Part shown: in pieces, positions 1 through 7,786 of the stretch | Numbering within the stretch: the stretch's first letter is position 1 | Layout: the number at the start of each line of letters is the position of its first letter | Origin: an uncultured Lachnospiraceae bacterium | GTDB lineage: Bacteria; Bacillota; Clostridia; Lachnospirales; Lachnospiraceae | Length of the DNA stretch: 14,750 nucleotides | Assembly: GCA_945485625.1 (NCBI GenBank) | Contig: CALYSH010000010.1 | Coordinates: 1 to 14,750, forward strand | Reading direction: 5' to 3' | Notes under the pieces: generated by a model | Databases searched by the model: none | What the model saw: only the letters and a program-made list of their open reading frames with translations | Told to the model about the DNA's origin: nothing | Program-made: the position numbers and the translations under genes

Positions 1-58
1 TATCTTCAACATATAAAACCTATTTAAAGACTAGGCGATGGAAAGAGAGGAAAAGATA

Positions 59-1000
59 ATGGCAGATATTAAGGAAAATGCAGCAGAGTTAATCGGAGGA
101 ACACCACTTTTAAGGGCATCACGGTATGCAAAAAAAGCCGGAGCGACGGAAGCGGTCATTCTTGCAAAGTTGGAGTACCTGAATCCGGCAGGCTCCGTTA
201 AGGACAGGATTGCGCTGGCCATGATCACGGACGCGGAAGAAAGCGGGAAATTAAAGCCTGGAGCAACCATTATCGAACCCACCAGCGGAAATACCGGAAT
301 CGGTCTTGCATCCGTTGCGGCTGCAAAGGGCTACAGAGCCATTCTTACATTGCCGGATACCATGAGTGTAGAGAGAAGAAATTTATTGAAAGCCTATGGC
401 GCTGAACTGGTTTTGACAGAAGGAGCCAAGGGTATGAAGGGTGCCATTGCCAAGGCGGAGGAGTTACAGCAGGAGATTGAGGGCTCCATAATTTTGGGAC
501 AGTTTATCAATCCGGCAAACCCTGAGATACATCGCAGAACAACCGGACCGGAAATCTGGCAGCAGACAGACGGGAAGGTAGACATCTTTGTGGCCGGGGT
601 TGGTACCGGCGGAACGATTACCGGTGTTGGCGAATATCTGAAGGCCCAGAATCCCGATGTGAAGATTGTTGCGGTGGAGCCGGCCGGCAGCCCTGTATTA
701 TCCAAGGGAACACCCGGCGCACACAAGATTCAGGGAATCGGAGCCGGTTTTGTACCGGAGGTACTGAATACATCTGTTTATGACGAGATCATTCCCATTG
801 AGAATGAGGATGCCTTTGCGGAGGGACGTGCATTTGCCACATCGGAAGGCGTACTGGTTGGAATTTCCTCCGGAGCCGCACTGAAGGCCGCAACAATTTT
901 GGCAAAGAGACCGGAAAATAAGGGGAAGAACATTGTAGTTCTCCTTCCGGATTCCGGAGACAGATACCTTTCCACACCATTATTCCAGGAAACAAAATAA
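59..1000 (+). CDS. cysK: Cysteine synthase (O-acetylserine sulfhydrylase)
   Basis: This is a PLP-dependent cytoplasmic enzyme that makes L-cysteine from O-acetylserine and sulfide, the last step of sulfide assimilation. The protein is 313 aa, normal for the family. Visible motifs are the PLP-lysine segment GSVKDR with Lys48, the substrate/PLP loop TSGNTG at residues 75-80, the phosphate-binding GTGGTITG glycine loop near residue 180, and SSGAA near the C-terminus. The start at 59 is preferred over the in-frame ATG at 38: it follows a purine-rich GAGAGGAAAAG ribosome site and gives the usual N-terminus (MADIKEN...IGGTPLL). No convincing promoter lies in the 58 bases before it, so the promoter may be outside the window. 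The metY-type gene starts 44 bp downstream on the same strand and probably shares the transcript. A cystathionine beta-synthase-like role is possible but the length and motifs fit CysK better. Confidence 0.96.
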   Translation: MADIKENAAELIGGTPLLRASRYAKKAGATEAVILAKLEYLNPAGSVKDRIALAMITDAEESGKLKPGATIIEPTSGNTGIGLASVAAAKGYRAILTLPDTMSVERRNLLKAYGAELVLTEGAKGMKGAIAKAEELQQEIEGSIILGQFINPANPEIHRRTTGPEIWQQTDGKVDIFVAGVGTGGTITGVGEYLKAQNPDVKIVAVEPAGSPVLSKGTPGAHKIQGIGAGFVPEVLNTSVYDEIIPIENEDAFAEGRAFATSEGVLVGISSGAALKAATILAKRPENKGKNIVVLLPDSGDRYLSTPLFQETK

Positions 1001-1044
1001 AAGAGAAAGACAGAAGCTTACCTTACCACAGGGAGGATAAAGAG

Positions 1045-2328
1045 ATGAGTGAATACAGATTTGAAACATTACAGCTGCATGTGGGACAGGAGCAGGCCGA
1101 TCCGGTCACCGATTCCAGAGCAGTCCCCATTTATCAGACCACATCCTATGTATTTCATAATTCCGAGCATGCTGCCGCACGTTTTGGCCTGGCGGATGCA
1201 GGTAATATTTACGGAAGACTGACCAATTCCACCCAGGATGTTCTGGAGAAGAGAATCGCAGCCCTGGAGGGTGGAGTGGCTGCGTTGGCCCTGGCCAGCG
1301 GAGCGGCGGCGATTACCTATGCTATCCAGGCTCTGGCAGGAAGCGGCGACCATATCGTGGCACAGAAGACCATCTATGGCGGCAGCTACAACCTGCTGGC
1401 ACACACCTTAAAGCTTTACGGAATCGAGACCACCTTTGTGAACATTCATGATGAGGCTGAAATCGAGGCAGCTATTCGTCCCAATACCAAGGCGGTGTTT
1501 CTGGAGACCTTGGGAAATCCCAATGCGGATATTCCGGATATTGATGCAGTGTCCGCACTGGCACACAAGCATGGCCTGCCGGTTGTGATTGATAATACCT
1601 TCGGTACTCCCTATTTGATTCGTCCCATCGAGCATGGTGCAGATGTTGTAGTACATTCCGCAACCAAGTTTATCGGGGGACATGGTACCACCTTGGGCGG
1701 CATCATTGTAGATTCCGGTAAGTTTGACTGGAAGAAGAGCGGCAAGTACAAGAATATTGCAGACCCTAATCCCAGCTATCATGGGGTATCCTTCGTGGAT
1801 GCAGCAGGTCCTGCAGCATATGTAACCTACATCCGTGCGATTTTGCTTCGTGATACCGGTGCTACAATTTCTCCCTTCAATGCGTTTCTTTTGTTACAGG
1901 GCGTGGAGACCTTATCTCTTCGTCTGGACAGACATGCGGAGAATACCAAGAAGGTTGTTGAATTCCTGGCTTCCCATCCGCAGGTGGAGCATGTTAACCA
2001 TCCTTCTCTGCCGGAGCATCCGGATCATGGGTTGTACGAGAAGTACTTCCCCAACGGAGGCGCCAGCATTTTCACCTTTGATATCAAGGGTGGAAAGGAT
2101 GAGGCATTCCGATTTATTGATCATCTGAAGATTTTCTCACTGCTTGCGAATGTAGCGGATGTAAAGAGCCTGGTCATCCATCCGGCTACCACCACTCACA
2201 GCCAGCTGAATGAGGAAGAACTAAAGGAGCAGGGCATTCATCAGAATACCATCCGTCTTTCCATCGGTACCGAGCATATTGATGATATTATTGCAGATTT
2301 GGAGAGAGGCTTTGCAGCAGCAAAATAA
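1045..2328 (+). CDS. metY: O-acetylhomoserine (O-acetylserine) sulfhydrylase
   Basis: This is a PLP enzyme of the Cys/Met metabolism family. It is predicted to make homocysteine from O-acetylhomoserine and sulfide, the direct sulfhydrylation route to methionine. The 427-aa length is typical of MetY/Met17 and longer than cystathionine gamma-synthases (about 380 aa). Visible features are the N-terminal ETLQLHVGQ, the PIYQTTSY segment, the YGRLTNST motif, the SGAAAITYA region, and the PLP lysine Lys208 within VHSATKFIGGHG. A GGGAGGA ribosome site precedes the ATG. It follows cysK by 44 bp and the pair is closed by the terminator at 2352, so the two genes appear to form one sulfide-fixing operon. 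Preference for acetyl-homoserine over acetyl-serine is inferred from family resemblance, not from a diagnostic residue. Confidence 0.93.
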   Translation: MSEYRFETLQLHVGQEQADPVTDSRAVPIYQTTSYVFHNSEHAAARFGLADAGNIYGRLTNSTQDVLEKRIAALEGGVAALALASGAAAITYAIQALAGSGDHIVAQKTIYGGSYNLLAHTLKLYGIETTFVNIHDEAEIEAAIRPNTKAVFLETLGNPNADIPDIDAVSALAHKHGLPVVIDNTFGTPYLIRPIEHGADVVVHSATKFIGGHGTTLGGIIVDSGKFDWKKSGKYKNIADPNPSYHGVSFVDAAGPAAYVTYIRAILLRDTGATISPFNAFLLLQGVETLSLRLDRHAENTKKVVEFLASHPQVEHVNHPSLPEHPDHGLYEKYFPNGGASIFTFDIKGGKDEAFRFIDHLKIFSLLANVADVKSLVIHPATTTHSQLNEEELKEQGIHQNTIRLSIGTEHIDDIIADLERGFAAAK

Positions 2329-2351
2329 AATAAGTATATCTATCCTATCTG

Positions 2352-2390
2352 AAAAGCGTGTGCATTCTGAATGTACACGCTTTTTGCTTT
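2352..2390 (+). terminator. Rho-independent terminator of the cysK-metY operon
   Basis: A 15-bp stem (AAAAGCGTGTGCATT paired with AATGTACACGCTTTT, with one G-T wobble) has a 3-base loop and runs into TTTTTGCTTT. It starts about 23 bp after the metY stop codon. Confidence 0.9.
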
Positions 2391-2438
2391 ATAGGAAACT
2401 CTTTATTCCTGAATTCCGCAGGAAATGTATGTAGATAC

Positions 2439-2467
2439 TTCCAATTTTTGTGGGAAGGTAGTATAAT
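2439..2467 (+). promoter_or_regulatory. Possible SigA promoter for the CPBP gene
   Basis: A perfect -10 box TATAAT lies at 2462-2467. The best -35 at a 17-bp spacing is only TTCCAA (3 of 6 matches). It sits about 95 bp upstream of the chosen CPBP start and downstream of the metY terminator. Confidence 0.45.
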
Positions 2468-2561
2468 GTGAGCATATAAAGGTTCCTATATTTTCTTGGC
2501 GAAGTGTGTAAAGTGGCAGGACGGTTACCCGCCTGATGAACTGTACAAAGGAGAAAAGAGA

Positions 2562-3164
2562 ATGGTTGTGATAAATGAGCTGGTTGGAGCACTGATACAA
2601 TTGGCAGTGATTACACTGATTCCTTTCTGCGTCTGGTTTTTTACTGCCCGGAAAAAGGAATCCTTTCTTCGATGGATCGGTTTGAAAAGGGTGCAATGCA
2701 GCAAACCGTTAACGCTGATTGTTTTGTCCGCCGCGGTAGCGGTCATCTACTTCGTTCTGATTTCGGTGTCTCCGCGGGAAGTGCCGGAAGGCGTGCTCGT
2801 TGCAGGTAGCCAGTTTGCCGGTATGGGTGTGACGGCTTTTCCGGTTGCCCTGATTTACGGCTTTGTTCGCACCGGACTTTCGGAGGAAGTGTTCTTTCGG
2901 GGATTCCTGCTGAAACGGTTTCAGGTGAAATTGGGGTTCGGGATAGCAAACCTCCTGCAGGCTTTGCTATTTGGTCTGATGCACGGAGTTCCTTTCGGAA
3001 TTGTGACTCACAATGTTTGGCCATTGATTATATTGACAATTCTTCCCGGCACCATGGGATGGTATCAGGGATGGTTGAATGAAAAACAGGGGAAGGGCTC
3101 CATCGTTCCCAGCTGGCTTCTGCACGGAACCATGAATTTCGTTACAACCTGTTTGAATTTATAA
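2562..3164 (+). CDS. CPBP-family intramembrane metalloprotease
   Basis: This is a 200-aa polytopic membrane protein of the CPBP (CAAX protease / bacteriocin-processing, Abi) family. Three signature motifs are visible: EExxxR at residues 108-113 (EEVFFR), FxxxH at 137-141 (FGLMH), and HxxxN at 188-192 (HGTMN). Hydrophobic segments include residues near 3-23 and 45-65, with more around the motifs. The start at 2562 is chosen because AAAGGAGAAAAG precedes it at good spacing; an in-frame TTG at 2496 would add 22 polar residues without a ribosome site. In the family, members cleave membrane substrates or take part in bacteriocin self-immunity. No bacteriocin gene is visible beside it, and it appears to be a single-gene unit, so its substrate is unknown. 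Confidence 0.9.
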   Translation: MVVINELVGALIQLAVITLIPFCVWFFTARKKESFLRWIGLKRVQCSKPLTLIVLSAAVAVIYFVLISVSPREVPEGVLVAGSQFAGMGVTAFPVALIYGFVRTGLSEEVFFRGFLLKRFQVKLGFGIANLLQALLFGLMHGVPFGIVTHNVWPLIILTILPGTMGWYQGWLNEKQGKGSIVPSWLLHGTMNFVTTCLNL

Positions 3165-3173
3165 GAGACAATC

Positions 3174-3201
3174 TAAAGGTTTTCGGATTTATGACCGATA
3201 A
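3174..3201 (+). promoter_or_regulatory. SigD (sigma-28) type promoter
   Basis: TAAA at 3174-3177 and ACCGATAA at 3194-3201 are separated by 16 bases. This closely matches the flagellar sigma-28 consensus TAAA-N15/16-GCCGATAA. It lies about 70 bp upstream of the gene at 3273 and is on the same strand, which points to control with late flagellar and motility genes. Confidence 0.68.
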
Positions 3202-3272
3202 TATATTTACTCAGATTTCATGGAGCAAAAGGATTTGCAAAATTTTCAGGGAAGAGACAGGAGGAAAACAAA

Positions 3273-3881
3273 ATGAGTGACATGAATGTAGGAAGGACCA
3301 CAGGTACATACATCGGTTATCAGACCGGGGCAACATCCGGTAAGGAAGTGGCTGAGAAAGCGCAAAACGGAAAAGCGGAAAGCGCCGGGGTTGTGTATGA
3401 GAAGACAGAAGGTGCTGAGAAGAAGGCAACCTATTCCATTCATAAGATGAGTGCGGAAGACAGGGCTGCACTGGTACAACAGCTGAAGCAGGACGATATA
3501 AACCGCAGAAGCCAGCTGACCGATCTGGTACAGAGGATGCTTAGCGGTCAGGCAGGGGTGGCAAAATTATCCGATTTATTTACTCCGGAGAATCTAAAGA
3601 ACGTCAGTGCCGCTGATATTGCTCAGGCCAGAGAGGATATTTCCGAGGACGGCTACTGGGGCGTAAAGCAGACCTCCCAGAGACTGTTTGATTTTGCAGC
3701 GGCTCTTGCAGGGGATGATGTGGATAAAATGAAGGAAATGCAGGCGGCGATGGAGAAAGGCTTCCAGAAGGCTACCAAGGCCTGGGGAAAGGAGCTTCCC
3801 GGCATTTGCAGGGATACCATTGACGCGGCAAATAAATTGTTCGAGGAATACTACGCATCCAAAGGCAAAGCAGAGCAGTAA
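3273..3881 (+). CDS. Putative motility-associated protein with DUF5610-like C-terminus
   Basis: This 202-aa soluble protein has no signal peptide or membrane segment. Residues 1-55 are low-complexity and rich in Gly, Thr, Lys and Glu, and are probably disordered. A short stretch follows (KMSAEDRAALVQQLKQ) that resembles linkers in clostridial motility proteins. From about residue 115 the pattern GYWGVKQTSQRLFDFA...MEKGFQKATKAWGKELPGI resembles the conserved C-terminal region that I recall as DUF5610-type; this is a recollection of the pattern, not a search. AGGAGG precedes the ATG. It is the first gene of a two-gene operon behind the SigD-like promoter and ends 12 bp before the FliD-like gene. 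A link to the flagellum is inferred from the promoter and neighbour only; the molecular function is unknown. Confidence 0.75.
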   Translation: MSDMNVGRTTGTYIGYQTGATSGKEVAEKAQNGKAESAGVVYEKTEGAEKKATYSIHKMSAEDRAALVQQLKQDDINRRSQLTDLVQRMLSGQAGVAKLSDLFTPENLKNVSAADIAQAREDISEDGYWGVKQTSQRLFDFAAALAGDDVDKMKEMQAAMEKGFQKATKAWGKELPGICRDTIDAANKLFEEYYASKGKAEQ

Positions 3882-3893
3882 GGAGGAACCGGG

Positions 3894-4586
3894 ATGAAAG
3901 GCTTCCGATTTGACATATCATCTTTTTTTCAGAATAACGCTTCCAATAATCTGTTTGGCTCCATCAATCTCAGTGATTATGCCTCCATCAGGAATGGCAG
4001 CTACGGGAAGCTGATGAAGTCCTATTATGCAGAGCAGAAGAAGGGGACAGTGGATAATTCGTCTGTAACCGGCCGGACGGATAAGAAGGAACCGGTGGAC
4101 ACAACCGGTTTGTCTGTTATGAAGCAGAAGGCGGATGGACTAAAGGATGCCGCAGAAGCTTTGAATAAAGTGGAGCTTTGGAAGCAGACGGACGGAAGCT
4201 ATGATATGGACAGAATTGTGTCCGCGGTAAAGGATTTTGCCAAGGAGTATAATCGTGTCATAGACCAGTCCGCGAAAGTGAACTCCCAGGAAATCTCGAG
4301 GGATACCAGATATATGACCAGTCTGACGGGCACCATGTCCAAGTCATTGGGAAAGGTGGGAATCACGGTAGGATTTGACGGTAAGCTGTCCATAAATGAG
4401 GATGCTCTGAAACAGGCGAATGGAAGCAGCTTGAAAACCTTGTTTTCAGGAGCAGTTTCATACGGCACCCAGATTGCAGGCAAAGCGGGAGAGATATCCA
4501 GAGATGCCGTGATGAATTCCAGTCTGTACGGCAGTAACGGAACATTACAGAATATGCTTTCCGGAAACTACAATAAATGGATTTAG
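3894..4586 (+). CDS. Small FliD-like (flagellar cap C-terminal region) protein
   Basis: This 230-aa protein has a region resembling the C-terminal part of the flagellar hook-associated protein 2 (FliD). An amphipathic VKDFAKEYNRVIDQ helix near residues 104-120 leads to a LTGTMSKSLGKVGITVGFDGKLSINEDALKQA segment, then SSLKTLFSG. In FliD the equivalent is the pattern LGIT-x-dG-x-L-x-id-x-x-L-x-x-AL followed by LF. True FliD is usually over 400 aa and carries an N-terminal coiled-coil polymerisation region plus the variable D2/D3 domains. Here the N-terminal 95 residues are unrelated and carry SNNLFG, SYGKLMKSYY and a polar linker. Its AGGAGG ribosome site overlaps the stop codon of the gene upstream, so the two are translationally close. 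It could be a secreted, cap-derived or chaperone-like protein; I cannot assign a specific role. Confidence 0.72.
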   Translation: MKGFRFDISSFFQNNASNNLFGSINLSDYASIRNGSYGKLMKSYYAEQKKGTVDNSSVTGRTDKKEPVDTTGLSVMKQKADGLKDAAEALNKVELWKQTDGSYDMDRIVSAVKDFAKEYNRVIDQSAKVNSQEISRDTRYMTSLTGTMSKSLGKVGITVGFDGKLSINEDALKQANGSSLKTLFSGAVSYGTQIAGKAGEISRDAVMNSSLYGSNGTLQNMLSGNYNKWI

Positions 4587-4598
4587 TTTGAGTATTTG

Positions 4599-4640
4599 TA
4601 CCCCAAAACGACAAGTTTGTACTTGCAGTTTTGGGGTATT
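4599..4640 (+). terminator. Terminator hairpin after the FliD-like gene
   Basis: A near-perfect 17-bp inverted repeat runs from TACCCCAAAAC at 4599 to GTTTTGGGGTA ending at 4638, with a 6-base loop. The tail is only TTTC, so termination may be imperfect. It starts 13 bp after the stop codon. Confidence 0.65.
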
Positions 4641-4652
4641 TCAATGTATAAT
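4623..4652 (+). promoter_or_regulatory. Probable SigA promoter of the chemoreceptor gene
   Basis: A perfect -10 TATAAT lies at 4647-4652. A weaker -35, TTGCAG at 4623-4628, sits 18 bp upstream and inside the 3' arm of the preceding hairpin. Transcription would start about 45 bp before the ATG at 4702. Confidence 0.5.
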
Positions 4653-4701
4653 ATACTTATGATGTTGTGCTTCCGGATGACCGAGAAATGGAGGATATTG
4701 T

Positions 4702-6753
4702 ATGACCATTGGTGTATTGACGGCGTTGGCTATTTTAGAAGGAATTATTATTATCGGCCTTTCCGTTGTTTTGTTTTGGATGAAACGTTCGAATCGTGCG
4801 ATTATGGACCAGGCGAAGCAGATGGTAAACGGCAAACTGGATGTAGAGGATGTTTCCCTGGAAAAGCAGGAAAAGGATGCTGCTGTGGTAGCGGGTGCAT
4901 TTAACGCCATCAAGAATAATCTGATGACCTTCGTTGAAGCAACCAAGAGCAATGTGGTTGTTTTATCCGATGCCATTCATGAGCTGTTTGATAATGCAGA
5001 GGCAAACAAGCAGGGCAATAAGAAAATGGCTGACCAGGTTGCTGCTGTAAAAGTGAAGGCGGACGAACAGCTGGAACTGGTTAAGGTGAATCTTGAATTA
5101 ATTGAATCCAACAATGTGCAGATGGCAGATATCAGTGACTCCGTGAAGGTCATGAAGGATGTTTTGGATGATACCGTAAACATCAGCGAGGGTGGTATTA
5201 AGAGTCTGGAAGGCTATGAGAAGGATATGGAGGTTGTCTCGGAGGATCTGGGAAAGATGGACGAGCTTCTGAACGGATTTAACGATGATATCATGAGAAT
5301 TGAAGAGGTTGGCGATTTTATCATCAACATCAGTGAGGAATTGAGCCTTTTGGCCTTCAATGCGTCTATTGAGGCCGCCCGTGTGGGGCAGGTTGGAAAG
5401 GGATTTGCCGTTGTTGCGGATGAAATGAATGAAATGTCCCTCAAGACAAAGGAGGGTATGGCAACCATCAATCAGATTGTTGAGGGGATTATCGTAAGCA
5501 GTCAGCAGATAAATGATAGTATGAAGGCCTGTGAAAAAACCTTTAATGACAGTAAGAGCACGTTCACAGAGGTAAACAGTTCCTTCCGCACCATAAATGG
5601 AAACGCATCGGATATTCAGGATCGAATTAATGAAATTACGAAGAAAGTGCGCGTGATTGAGACGAACTCCGATGAGTCCAAGAACAAGGCAACTCATCTG
5701 TATGATGCATCCATTGCCATCAGTGAAAGTACCAAGGATATGACGGTGGTTTCGGAGCAGACCGCATTGCAGGCGACTGGAATTCGTGAAAATGTGGAAT
5801 CCCTGGACAACATGCTTTCCGGTATTCAGAGATTGTTGAAGCAGTTTAACACCGCGGTCGTACCGGTGAAGAAGAATCGGGCGAAGAAGGTTAAGATTTA
5901 TGCCATGAGTATGTTGGACAATGACTTCTGGTACGGCGTCAGAAGAGGTGCCTGCTATGCCCGGAAGGAGTTAAGCGACCTGAATGCGGAGGTAAATTAT
6001 TTTCCCCTGGGATTGTCCGGCGGAGACCCGGGCAAGGAGGTTCGAGATCTTTTGGAACAGGGTATGTCGGAAGGAATTGATGCCGTGATTCTGCCCGGTT
6101 TCATTGGAGGCATCAGCGATCATTTGAGACGTGCTTCGGCGGCAGGAATAAAGGTAGTTGCTTTCAACTGTGATTTTGGACCGGATGTAAAGCGCCTGGC
6201 CTGCTTCAGCTCCGATTCAGAGCAGTGCGGTGTGCTGGCAGCGAAGGCGGCTGAAAAACATCTCGGAAAGGCAGGTAAGATTGCTATCATTGCCGGTGTT
6301 AAAACAAATATTTCCTTTGAAGACAGAAAGAATAAGTTCATTTCCTACTTGAGTCGGAATAAAAATATGGTGATTGCATCGGTAAAGGAAGTAAATGATT
6401 TTCCGGAGGATACATACAAGAAGGTTACCGATATGATACATCAGATTCCTGACCTTCAGTTGATTTATGTTGTAACCGGTACTCCTCTGGCGGCCGCAAA
6501 AGCCATTGAGGATTGCAAGGCCGTAGGGCGGGTGGCATTGGTGTGCTTTGACCACAGCCCGGAGATATTTGCTTACATCCGCAAGGGTGTGATTGCCGCA
6601 GCAGTCGGTCAGGATTCCTTTGGACAGGGACATGATCCCATTGTATGGATATACAATCACATCGTGACCGGCGAACCGCTTCCTTCCGAACAGATGATAT
6701 GTCGCCTGTCCGTAGTGGATAAAGATAATGTAAGTACAGTTATTGATGTATAA
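4702..6753 (+). CDS. Chemoreceptor signalling domain fused to a C-terminal sugar-binding (periplasmic-binding-protein-like) domain
   Basis: This is a 683-aa predicted receptor with an unusual order. Residues 3-26 form one membrane segment, followed by basic KRSNR. Residues 31-75 look like a degenerate HAMP or linker helix (MVNGKLDVEDV...). Residues 80-385 are long amphipathic helices with the methyl-accepting hairpin tip at about 205-240, including LLAFNASIEAARVG and GKGFAVVADEM; family members bind CheA/CheW there. Residues 396-683 form a full-size type 1 periplasmic-binding fold of the RbsB/LacI kind: an N-terminal KIYAMSMLDNDFWYGVRRG strand-helix, AVILPGF, KVVAFNCDFGPD, VLAAKAAEKH, KIAIIAGV, LIYVVTGTPLAAAKAI, then VGQDSFGQGHDPI. 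GGAGG precedes the ATG by 7 bases. The positive-inside rule puts both large domains in the cytoplasm, so the ligand should be intracellular. The gene is convergent with an AraC regulator and near a xylanase; a sugar ligand is inferred. Confidence 0.88.
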   Translation: MTIGVLTALAILEGIIIIGLSVVLFWMKRSNRAIMDQAKQMVNGKLDVEDVSLEKQEKDAAVVAGAFNAIKNNLMTFVEATKSNVVVLSDAIHELFDNAEANKQGNKKMADQVAAVKVKADEQLELVKVNLELIESNNVQMADISDSVKVMKDVLDDTVNISEGGIKSLEGYEKDMEVVSEDLGKMDELLNGFNDDIMRIEEVGDFIINISEELSLLAFNASIEAARVGQVGKGFAVVADEMNEMSLKTKEGMATINQIVEGIIVSSQQINDSMKACEKTFNDSKSTFTEVNSSFRTINGNASDIQDRINEITKKVRVIETNSDESKNKATHLYDASIAISESTKDMTVVSEQTALQATGIRENVESLDNMLSGIQRLLKQFNTAVVPVKKNRAKKVKIYAMSMLDNDFWYGVRRGACYARKELSDLNAEVNYFPLGLSGGDPGKEVRDLLEQGMSEGIDAVILPGFIGGISDHLRRASAAGIKVVAFNCDFGPDVKRLACFSSDSEQCGVLAAKAAEKHLGKAGKIAIIAGVKTNISFEDRKNKFISYLSRNKNMVIASVKEVNDFPEDTYKKVTDMIHQIPDLQLIYVVTGTPLAAAKAIEDCKAVGRVALVCFDHSPEIFAYIRKGVIAAAVGQDSFGQGHDPIVWIYNHIVTGEPLPSEQMICRLSVVDKDNVSTVIDV

Positions 6754-6756
6754 GAA

Positions 6757-6778
6757 AGAATCTCGCTTGCGAGATTCT
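6757..6778. terminator. Shared terminator hairpin between convergent genes
   Basis: A perfect 9-bp stem (AGAATCTCG / CGAGATTCT) has the tetraloop CTTG. On the minus strand it is followed by TTTCTTATA and lies just after the AraC gene stop; on the plus strand it starts 4 bp after the receptor stop but has no T-run. It probably acts mainly for the minus-strand gene. Confidence 0.65.
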
Positions 6779-6783
6779 CCGCG

Positions 6784-7650
6784 CTATCCTTGATAGTACT
6801 TTCGAAATTCGCTGGGAGAGCAGCCCCGGTATTGGCGGAAGACCCGATTAAAGGTAGAGATGCTTTTGAAACCGGACTGGAAGGAAATTTCTGTGACAGG
6901 CAGGTCCGTGTCGGACAACAGAGCCTGTGCCCTTCGTACTCTTTGCATTGTCAGATATTCTACAAAGTGATAGCCGGTGAACCGCTTGAAGGTTCTGGAA
7001 AAATAGCAGGCACTGAAATTCATGTATTCGGCCACACTTTCCAGGGTTAATTCCTTTTCGCAGAAATCCGCAATATAAGAACAGGCCTGTTGCATTTTTT
7101 GCAGGGCCTTTCTTTGTGCCTCCGAATTGGTACGCTTACCACCTAATTGTCTTTGGGCATAGGTGCCAATCTCAATAAACATTTTGTACAGAGTGATGAT
7201 GGCTTCGGTTCCGCTGAACAGATGACCTGAGGACTGGCAGTCATAGATTTGCTTCATATATGCCTGAATCATCTCTGCTAACGATGGATTTGTCTCGTGA
7301 GAAATTTGGTGCATATTTCGGAGCAAATGAATATACGGAGAAAAATCCCGCAAATCACTTACCAGGTTGGGCATGAACTGGATGACGCGAATAGCATCTT
7401 CACTGTTTTTTAGGATCTCATGGACTTCGCCGGGCCAAATGAACAGACTATCTCCGTGAGCCAAAGTGTAAACGGTTTGATTTATGCGGATTTTAGGATA
7501 GTTTCTTTCGGGAAGCTCTCTTGTCATGGTGCAGATTTCCACGTATTTATGCCAGTGGAGTGGAAATTTTTGGGGAATATTGGATAAAGTATTGATATCC
7601 CGGTGAAATTGGATGCTTTCATAGTTCCCGGTCTGAGTAGAAGTATTCAT
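6784..7650 (-). CDS. AraC/XylS-family transcriptional regulator with cupin sensor domain
   Basis: This 288-aa regulator is encoded opposite to its neighbours. The N-terminal half (about 25-110) is cupin-like: FPLHWHKYVEI, then LAHGDSLFIWPGEVHEI, the pattern of AraC proteins that bind small sugars. The C-terminal 100 residues hold the two helix-turn-helix units: the first in LTLESVAEYMNFSACYFSRTFK, the second in PVTEISFQSGFKSISTFNRVFR, ending with the usual CSPSEFRKYY. TGGAGC precedes the ATG. The promoter is at 7713-7685 on the minus strand. It is divergent from the GH10 xylanase with 182 bp between the starts and shares the direct repeats there, so control of the xylanase and of its own gene is the natural inference. 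The inducer is unknown. Confidence 0.93.
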   Translation of the reverse strand: MNTSTQTGNYESIQFHRDINTLSNIPQKFPLHWHKYVEICTMTRELPERNYPKIRINQTVYTLAHGDSLFIWPGEVHEILKNSEDAIRVIQFMPNLVSDLRDFSPYIHLLRNMHQISHETNPSLAEMIQAYMKQIYDCQSSGHLFSGTEAIITLYKMFIEIGTYAQRQLGGKRTNSEAQRKALQKMQQACSYIADFCEKELTLESVAEYMNFSACYFSRTFKRFTGYHFVEYLTMQRVRRAQALLSDTDLPVTEISFQSGFKSISTFNRVFRQYRGCSPSEFRKYYQG

Positions 7651-7684
7651 TTTTTGCGCTCCATATTCTCATTGTTCTGGCAAA

Positions 7685-7713
7685 ATGATACATAAAAGTA
7701 TTGGTTTCGTCAA
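7685..7713 (-). promoter_or_regulatory. SigA promoter of the AraC-type regulator gene
   Basis: Read on the minus strand, TTGACG (7713-7708) is separated by 17 bases from TATCAT (7690-7685), 5 of 6 matches in each box. A degenerate copy of the intergenic direct repeat (7679-7690) covers the -10, consistent with autorepression. Confidence 0.75.
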
Positions 7714-7730
7714 GGAACTGATTGAAAAAA

Positions 7731-7786
7731 GACAAAAAATGATGAGAGCAGGTCAAGAGTTAGTTAGTCGATGGACAAAAAATGAT
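7731..7786. promoter_or_regulatory. Pair of 13-bp direct repeats, candidate AraC-type operators
   Basis: GACAAAAAATGAT occurs exactly at 7731-7743 and again at 7774-7786. The starts are 43 bp apart, about four helical turns. A shortened copy, GGCAAAATGATA, lies at 7679-7690. The second copy overlaps a poor -35-like TGGACA (7772-7777) upstream of the xylanase. Direct repeats next to a weak -35 are typical of AraC-family activation; binding itself is inferred. Confidence 0.5.

Noticed and set aside
38..58. Upstream ATG for cysK
   Set aside because: No Shine-Dalgarno sequence precedes it; the region 41-55 is itself the ribosome site for the start at 59.
2496..2561. TTG-start extension of the CPBP protein
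   Set aside because: It adds 22 polar residues ahead of the first membrane segment and has no ribosome site, while 2562 has a clear one.
4596..4904. Plus-strand open frame overlapping the start of the receptor gene
   Set aside because: It begins inside the terminator hairpin, lacks a ribosome site, and its translation is low-complexity Cys/Trp-rich without family features.
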